The position numbers and the translations under genes are program-made. A stretch of 64,000 nucleotides of DNA. Source: Mycolicibacterium hassiacum DSM 44199. GTDB lineage: Bacteria > Actinomycetota > Actinomycetes > Mycobacteriales > Mycobacteriaceae. Below, in pieces: positions 59,732 to 64,000 of the stretch. The stretch is from assembly GCF_900603025.1 (NCBI RefSeq), contig NZ_LR026975.1, forward strand, positions 2,232,001 through 2,296,000, in the 5' to 3' direction. The notes under the pieces are model-generated. The model was not told the origin of the DNA. It worked only from the letters and a program-made list of their open reading frames with translations, and made no database searches. Each line of letters begins with the position of its first letter. The stretch's first letter is position 1.

Positions 59732-60568
59732 CTGACCCCAGCCCAGCGACGGTTCGATCAGCTCGAGCTCGGACAGCCGCGGATCGTCGGCTCCCCCGAA
59801 CACGTCGACCCGCGCGTAGAGCAGGTCGCTGGTGCCGACGCCGAGGTGGTCGGCGGCCGCGCGCAGCGCCGCATAGCCCACGTCCCACAGCTCGAAATCC
59901 GGATCCGCGGCGCCGAGCCGCTCCTTGGCGTAGCTGCCGGTCTCGTCCAGCTCCGGCCGCGCGCCGGCCGGCGGCAGGATCGCGGCCTTGCGGAACGCGT
60001 GCGACTGTTCGCCGGCGATGAACACCAGCGCGGTCTCGCCGTCCTCCACCCGCGGGTCGTAGGGCTGCAGCAGCGCGGTCGCACCCGCCGCGTGCAACCG
60101 CTCGGCGTAGGCGTGCGCCACGTCGGGATCGGAGAACCTGTGCACCCCAACGGATCCCGCACCGACCGTGGGTTTCACCACGATCTCGTCGGCGTCCGGC
60201 ACCCGGATCGGCTCCCCCGGCGCGGCGAACTCACTGGGCACGATCGGCACCCCGGCGGCGGCCAGGTCGGCCAGATACCGCTTGTCGCTGTTCCAGCGCA
60301 CCACCGCCGGCGCGTTGAGCAGATTGCGCACCCGGGTGGTCCAGTCCAGGAACTCCTCGAGCCGGTCGGTGTAGTCCCAGGTCGCCCGCAGGATCACCAG
60401 GTCGGCCCGCAGCGTCTCCGGGTCGTCCCACGGCAGCCAGCGGGCATGCAGCCCGCGGGTGCGCAGCGCCCCGACCAGACCGGCGTCGTCCCCGTCCCCC
60501 TCCGGCAGGCGGCGGCAGGAGGCCAGCACGATGCGAGGGTGGAACAGGTCGGGGCGGGCGAGCTTCAC
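59627..60568 (-). CDS. ATP-grasp family protein (Rv1455 type)
   Basis: A 313-residue RimK/glutathione-synthetase-like ATP-grasp protein. Visible parts: RWNSDKRYLADLAAAGVPIVPSE, the nucleotide-binding DEIVVKPTVGAGSVGVHRF, LLQPYDPRVEDGETALVFIAGE, and YARVDVF...LSELELIEPSLG with the metal-binding acids. The substrate is unknown. The GTG at 60568 follows TATCCT by 6 nt. The 3' end runs 105 bp into ctaA on the opposite strand. Equivalent to Rv1455. Confidence 0.9.
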   Translation of the reverse strand: MKLARPDLFHPRIVLASCRRLPEGDGDDAGLVGALRTRGLHARWLPWDDPETLRADLVILRATWDYTDRLEEFLDWTTRVRNLLNAPAVVRWNSDKRYLADLAAAGVPIVPSEFAAPGEPIRVPDADEIVVKPTVGAGSVGVHRFSDPDVAHAYAERLHAAGATALLQPYDPRVEDGETALVFIAGEQSHAFRKAAILPPAGARPELDETGSYAKERLGAADPDFELWDVGYAALRAAADHLGVGTSDLLYARVDVFGGADDPRLSELELIEPSLGWGQLDEATRALRERDFAVAVGDALERLGLGPLSHRRP

Positions 60569-60585
60569 CAAGGCAGGATAGAGGG

Positions 60586-61557
60586 ATGCACGCGATCGAA
60601 GTTGCCCAGACCGGTGGACCGGAAGTCCTGACCTCCGTCGAGCGGCCCCGCCCCGAACCGGGCCCGGGTCAGGTGTTGATCAAGGCCGAGGCGATCGGGG
60701 TCAACTTCCTCGACACCTACTTCCGCTCCGGGCTCTACCCCCGGCAGACCCCGTTCGTGGTCGGCAACGAGGTGTGCGGCACCGTCGAGGCGGTGGGCGC
60801 CGGGGTCGCCGCGCTCAAACCCGGCGACCGGGTGGTCACCGCGCAGGCCGACGGGGCCTACGCCGAGTACTCCACCGCGCCCGCGGATTTCTGCGCCTAC
60901 GTGCCGGACTCGGTCACCCCGGAGGTGGCGGCGGCGGCCCTGCTCAAGGGGATGACCGCGCACTACCTGATCAAGTCGACCTATCCGGTGCAGGAGGGCG
61001 ACCCGATTCTGCTGCACGCCGGCGCCGGCGGCGTCGGGCTGATCCTGACCCAGTGGGCCACCAGCCTGGCCGCCCGGGTCATCACCACGGTGTCCACGCC
61101 GCAGAAGGCCGAACTGTCGCGGCGGGCCGGCGCGGTCGAGGTGCTGGACTACCCGGACGATCCGCAGGAATTCGGCCGCCGCATCAAGGAGATGACCGAC
61201 GGCGGGGTCGCGGTGGTCTACGACGGGGTCGGCGCGGCGACGTTCGAGGCGAGCCTGGCCAGCCTGCGGGTGCGCGGCGTGCTCGCGCTGTTCGGGGCGT
61301 CCAGCGGCCCGGTGCCGCCGTTCGATCCGCAGCGGCTCAACGCCGCCGGCTCACTGTTCCTCACCCGCCCCACCCTGGTGCACTACACCCGAACCCCTGA
61401 CGAGTTCGCTTGGCGCGCCGGGGAACTGCTCGATGCGATCGGCAACGGCACGTTGTCGGTGACGGTGAGCAACCGCTACCGGCTCGCCGACGCCGCCCAG
61501 GCGCACCGGGATCTGCACGCCCGCAAGACGGTCGGCTCGGTGGTGCTGATCCCCTAG
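60586..61557 (+). CDS. qor: Quinone oxidoreductase (zeta-crystallin type)
   Basis: A 323-residue NADPH:quinone reductase of the zinc-free MDR family. N-terminal GroES-like fold ([17 protein letters not shown]), and a nucleotide-binding [14 protein letters not shown] in the Rossmann domain. No catalytic zinc cysteines are present. ATG start at 60586; its promoter must share the 17-bp gap with the divergent ATP-grasp gene. It converges on ctaB, sharing a palindromic stop. Equivalent to Rv1454c. Confidence 0.93.
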   Translation: MHAIEVAQTGGPEVLTSVERPRPEPGPGQVLIKAEAIGVNFLDTYFRSGLYPRQTPFVVGNEVCGTVEAVGAGVAALKPGDRVVTAQADGAYAEYSTAPADFCAYVPDSVTPEVAAAALLKGMTAHYLIKSTYPVQEGDPILLHAGAGGVGLILTQWATSLAARVITTVSTPQKAELSRRAGAVEVLDYPDDPQEFGRRIKEMTDGGVAVVYDGVGAATFEASLASLRVRGVLALFGASSGPVPPFDPQRLNAAGSLFLTRPTLVHYTRTPDEFAWRAGELLDAIGNGTLSVTVSNRYRLADAAQAHRDLHARKTVGSVVLIP

Positions 61558-61566
61558 GGGATCAGC
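61545..61566. repeat. 22-bp perfect palindrome over the qor/ctaB stop codons
   Basis: The arms GCTGATCCCC (61545-61554) and GGGGATCAGC (61557-61566) flank TA. It contains both overlapping TAG stop codons and gives both proteins the same last residues, Leu-Ile-Pro. It may act as a bidirectional hairpin, although no T-run follows on either strand. Confidence 0.7.
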
Positions 61567-62486
61567 GGCAGCGCCAGCACCGAGTCGACCGCCAGCGCCA
61601 GGAACACCACCGCCAGGTAGTTGTTGGACTGCAGGAACAGCCGCAGCGGGCGCACCGACTCGCCGCGGCGCACCCCCCGGTACAGCTGGTGCGCCATCAC
61701 CACGAACCAGGCCCCGGCCAGCAGCGCCACCGCGGCGTAGAGCCAGCCGGTGGTCGGCACCAGCGCCAGCGTGGCCAGCACGGTCAGCCAGGTGTAGATC
61801 AGGATCTGCTTGGTGACCTGCTGCTCGGTGGCGACCGCGGGCAGCATCGGCACCCCGGCGGCGCGGTAGTCGTCCTTGTACTTCATCGCCAGCGCCCAGG
61901 TGTGCGGCGGCGTCCAGAAGAAGATGATCGCGAACATCACCAGCGCCGGCCAGGCGATGGTGTCGGTGACCGCCGACCAGCCGATCATCACCGGCATGCA
62001 GCCGGCCGCCCCGCCCCACACCACGTTCTGCGAGGTGCGGCGCTTGAGCACCAGGGTGTAGACGAGCACGTAGAACGCGATCGTGGCGCCGGCCAGGTGC
62101 GCCGACAGCAGGTTCGTCGTCCACCACAGGTAGAAGAACGACGTCACCGACAGCGTCAGCCCGAATACCAGCGCATGGCTGCGCGGCACCGTCGCCCGCG
62201 CCAGCGGGCGGCGCTCGGTGCGCTTCATCACCTTGTCGATGTCGGCGTCGGCGACGCAGTTGAGCGTGTTGGCACCGGCGGCCGCCAGCAGGCCCCCGAC
62301 CAGGGTGTGGAAGATCAGCAGCGGATCGACCGAACCGCGGTCGGCCAACAGCATCGCCGGGATCGTGGTGACCAGCAGCAGCTCGATGACCCGCGGTTTG
62401 GTCAGCGCCAGATAACCCAGCAGCGTGGTGCGCCACCGCGGCGCCTCGTCGACGAGACTGCCGACCCGGGCCTCGCTAATGTCCAC
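61554..62486 (-). CDS. ctaB: Protoheme IX farnesyltransferase CtaB
   Basis: A UbiA-family prenyltransferase (310 residues, about nine helices) that makes haem O, the substrate of CtaA. The aspartate-rich motifs are [18 protein letters not shown] and the second is [28 protein letters not shown] is the family hallmark. The GTG at 62486 lies after AAGGAG at normal spacing; the frame runs about 30 codons further upstream into the promoter region. Divergent from tkt. Equivalent to Rv1451. Confidence 0.95.
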   Translation of the reverse strand: MDISEARVGSLVDEAPRWRTTLLGYLALTKPRVIELLLVTTIPAMLLADRGSVDPLLIFHTLVGGLLAAAGANTLNCVADADIDKVMKRTERRPLARATVPRSHALVFGLTLSVTSFFYLWWTTNLLSAHLAGATIAFYVLVYTLVLKRRTSQNVVWGGAAGCMPVMIGWSAVTDTIAWPALVMFAIIFFWTPPHTWALAMKYKDDYRAAGVPMLPAVATEQQVTKQILIYTWLTVLATLALVPTTGWLYAAVALLAGAWFVVMAHQLYRGVRRGESVRPLRLFLQSNNYLAVVFLALAVDSVLALPLIP

Positions 62487-62655
62487 GCAGTCAACTCCTT
62501 GGGAAAACGCCGACGTCGCGGCTTCTACTACAGACGATGGTAGTCCGAGCGTCCACCGCGACGTAATCAGCCCCACGGGTCGTAGTGCGCCCCGTCACCG
62601 CACTAGGGTGGACCCATCGGATCCCCGATTAGGCCGATTCAAGGAGAACGCGCCA
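62487..62655. promoter_or_regulatory. ctaB-tkt divergent region with a degenerate BlaI-like site
   Basis: This 169-bp region contains ACTAC (62527-62531) and GTAGT (62540-62544) as an inverted pair with an 8-nt spacer (ACTACAGACGATGGTAGT). The left part, ACTACAG, is identical to the ctaA site. AAGGAG at 62641-62646 serves tkt. Confidence 0.4.
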
Positions 62656-64000
62656 GTGACCACAGTCGACGAGATAGCCGCCCTGACCCGTCCCCGTCAT
62701 CCGGCCGACTGGACCGACCTGGACACGGCCGCGGTGGACACGGCGCGGGTGCTCGCCGCCGACGCGGTGCAGAAGGTGGGCAACGGGCACCCCGGTACGG
62801 CGATGAGCCTGGCGCCGCTCGCCTACACCTTGTTCCAGCGGCAGCTGCGCCACGACCCCAACGATGTGCACTGGATCGGCCGGGACCGCTTCATCCTGTC
62901 GGCCGGACACTCCAGCCTGACCCTCTACATCCAGCTGTTCCTCGGCGGCTTCGGGCTGGAGCTCGACGACATCAAGGCGTTGCGGACGTGGAAGTCCAAG
63001 ACCCCCGGACATCCCGAGTTCCGGCACACCCCGGGCGTGGAGATCACCACCGGCCCACTGGGCCAGGGCCTGGCCTCCGCCGTCGGCATGGCGATGGCGG
63101 CCCGCTACGAGCGCGGCCTGTTCGATCCGGACGCGGCCCCCGGCACCAGCCCGTTCGACCACTACATCTTCGTGATCGCCTCCGACGGCGACATCGAGGA
63201 GGGCGTGACCAGCGAGGCGTCGTCGCTGGCCGGCACCCAGCAACTGGGCAACCTCATCGTGTTCTACGACGCCAACCAGATCTCGATCGAGGACGACACC
63301 CAGATCGCGCTCACCGAGGACACCGCCGCGCGCTACCGGGCCTACGGCTGGCACGTCCAGGAGGTCGAGGGCGGTGAGAACGTCGTCGGCATCGAGGAGG
63401 CCATCGCCGAGGCCAAGCGGGTCACCGACAAGCCGTCGCTGATCGTGCTGCGCACGGTGATCGGCTATCCGGCGCCGAACCTGATGAACACCGGCAAGGT
63501 GCATGGCGCCGCGCTGGGCGAGGAAGAGGTCGCCGAGGTCAAGAAGATCCTCGGCTTCGACCCGGACAAGACCTTCGAGGTGCGCCCCGAGGTGCTCGAG
63601 CACACCCGCAAGCTGGTCGATCGCGGCCGCGAGGCGCACCGCAAGTGGCAGGCCGAGTTCGACGCCTGGGCGCAGCGCGAACCCGAGCGCAAGAAGCTGC
63701 TGGACCGGCTCACCGCGGGCGGACTGCCCGAGGGCTGGGATGCCGACCTGACCCACTGGGAGCCGGGCTCCAAGCCGGTGGCCACCCGTGCGGCGTTCGG
63801 CCAGGTGCTCAACGACGTCGCGCCGAAGCTGCCCGAATTGTGGGGTGGCTCAGCCGATCTCGCGGGCAGCAACAACACCACGATCAAGGGTGCGCGGTCG
63901 TTCGGGCCGCCGTCGATCTCGACCAAGGAGTTCACCGCCGACTGGTACGGCCGGGTGCTGCACTTCGGGGTGCGCGAACACGCGATGGGCGCGATCCTGT
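62656..64000 (+). CDS. tkt: Transketolase, N-terminal part (runs off the window)
   Basis: A thiamine-diphosphate enzyme of the pentose phosphate pathway. The frame is open from the GTG at 62656 to the window end, about 448 of the usual 700 residues. Features: QKVGNGHPGTAMS at the start, SAGHSSLTLY, GPLGQGLASAVGMA, and the ThDP motif ASDGDIEEGVTSEA...FYDANQIS, then the second domain (GGSADLAGSNNT). Equivalent to Rv1449c. Confidence 0.97.
   Translation, partial: MTTVDEIAALTRPRHPADWTDLDTAAVDTARVLAADAVQKVGNGHPGTAMSLAPLAYTLFQRQLRHDPNDVHWIGRDRFILSAGHSSLTLYIQLFLGGFGLELDDIKALRTWKSKTPGHPEFRHTPGVEITTGPLGQGLASAVGMAMAARYERGLFDPDAAPGTSPFDHYIFVIASDGDIEEGVTSEASSLAGTQQLGNLIVFYDANQISIEDDTQIALTEDTAARYRAYGWHVQEVEGGENVVGIEEAIAEAKRVTDKPSLIVLRTVIGYPAPNLMNTGKVHGAALGEEEVAEVKKILGFDPDKTFEVRPEVLEHTRKLVDRGREAHRKWQAEFDAWAQREPERKKLLDRLTAGGLPEGWDADLTHWEPGSKPVATRAAFGQVLNDVAPKLPELWGGSADLAGSNNTTIKGARSFGPPSISTKEFTADWYGRVLHFGVREHAMGAIL

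Overview
The window is high-G+C actinobacterial chromosome, almost certainly from a Mycobacterium/Mycolicibacterium species. The gene order follows M. tuberculosis Rv1536 down to Rv1449c, and the window shows InhA, FabG1 (MabA), RipA/RipB, MptB and a complete SUF operon headed by SufR, with many GTG starts and apparently leaderless genes. There are no tRNA or rRNA genes, no CRISPR array and no insertion sequence.

Layout. (1) 1-3290: the start of ileS (minus strand, cut by the window edge) behind a T-box leader, a condensation-domain-like protein, and a small HTH regulator with a polytopic membrane protein. (2) 3315-9769: lipL, meaB, mutB and mutA, a methylmalonyl-CoA mutase operon with a beta-lactamase-fold esterase downstream. 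(3) 9903-13567: a VTT/DedA-type membrane protein, a DoxX-like protein, an SPFH/band-7 protein with its NfeD partner, and an Rv1486c-type protein read divergently. (4) 13568-22611: the mycolate and envelope block (hemH, inhA, fabG1, an Rv1481/Rv1480/moxR1 module, ripB, ripA, an Rv1476-type protein). (5) 22698-29489: acn with an AcnR-type operator, its TetR regulator, a mini-HTH protein, an ABC-F ATPase, echA12 and thioredoxin.

(6) 29593-45363 is the accessory island. It holds an unrecognised 426-aa protein, a UvrA-like ATPase, an AT-rich unrecognised 612-aa coiled-coil protein, and a tightly overlapping three-gene operon: an SF2/SNF2-type helicase with a C-terminal DUF3883 domain, a DUF1156 adenine DNA methylase, and a DUF499 ATPase with an N-terminal Swt1-type HEPN domain. 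The operon matches the helicase-methylase-ATPase (Hma) class of anti-phage systems. The divergent AT-rich gene is the best candidate in the window for an undescribed component. The methylase has a lower-G+C centre and an apparent reading-frame change at its C-terminus.

(7) 45388-48162: an epoxide-hydrolase-like enzyme and an unrecognised 629-aa protein. (8) 48203-54417: sufR-B-D-C-S-U-T (minus strand), with sufB lacking an intein. (9) 54509-64000: mptB, an ABC exporter pair, a DUF429 protein, ctaA with a BlaI-type operator, an ATP-grasp protein whose 3' end overlaps ctaA by 105 bp, qor, ctaB, and the 5' part of tkt.

Several palindromic operator candidates sit in promoter regions (lipL, nfeD/Rv1486c, ripA, acn, helicase, sufR, ctaA). 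They are listed separately with exact arms.
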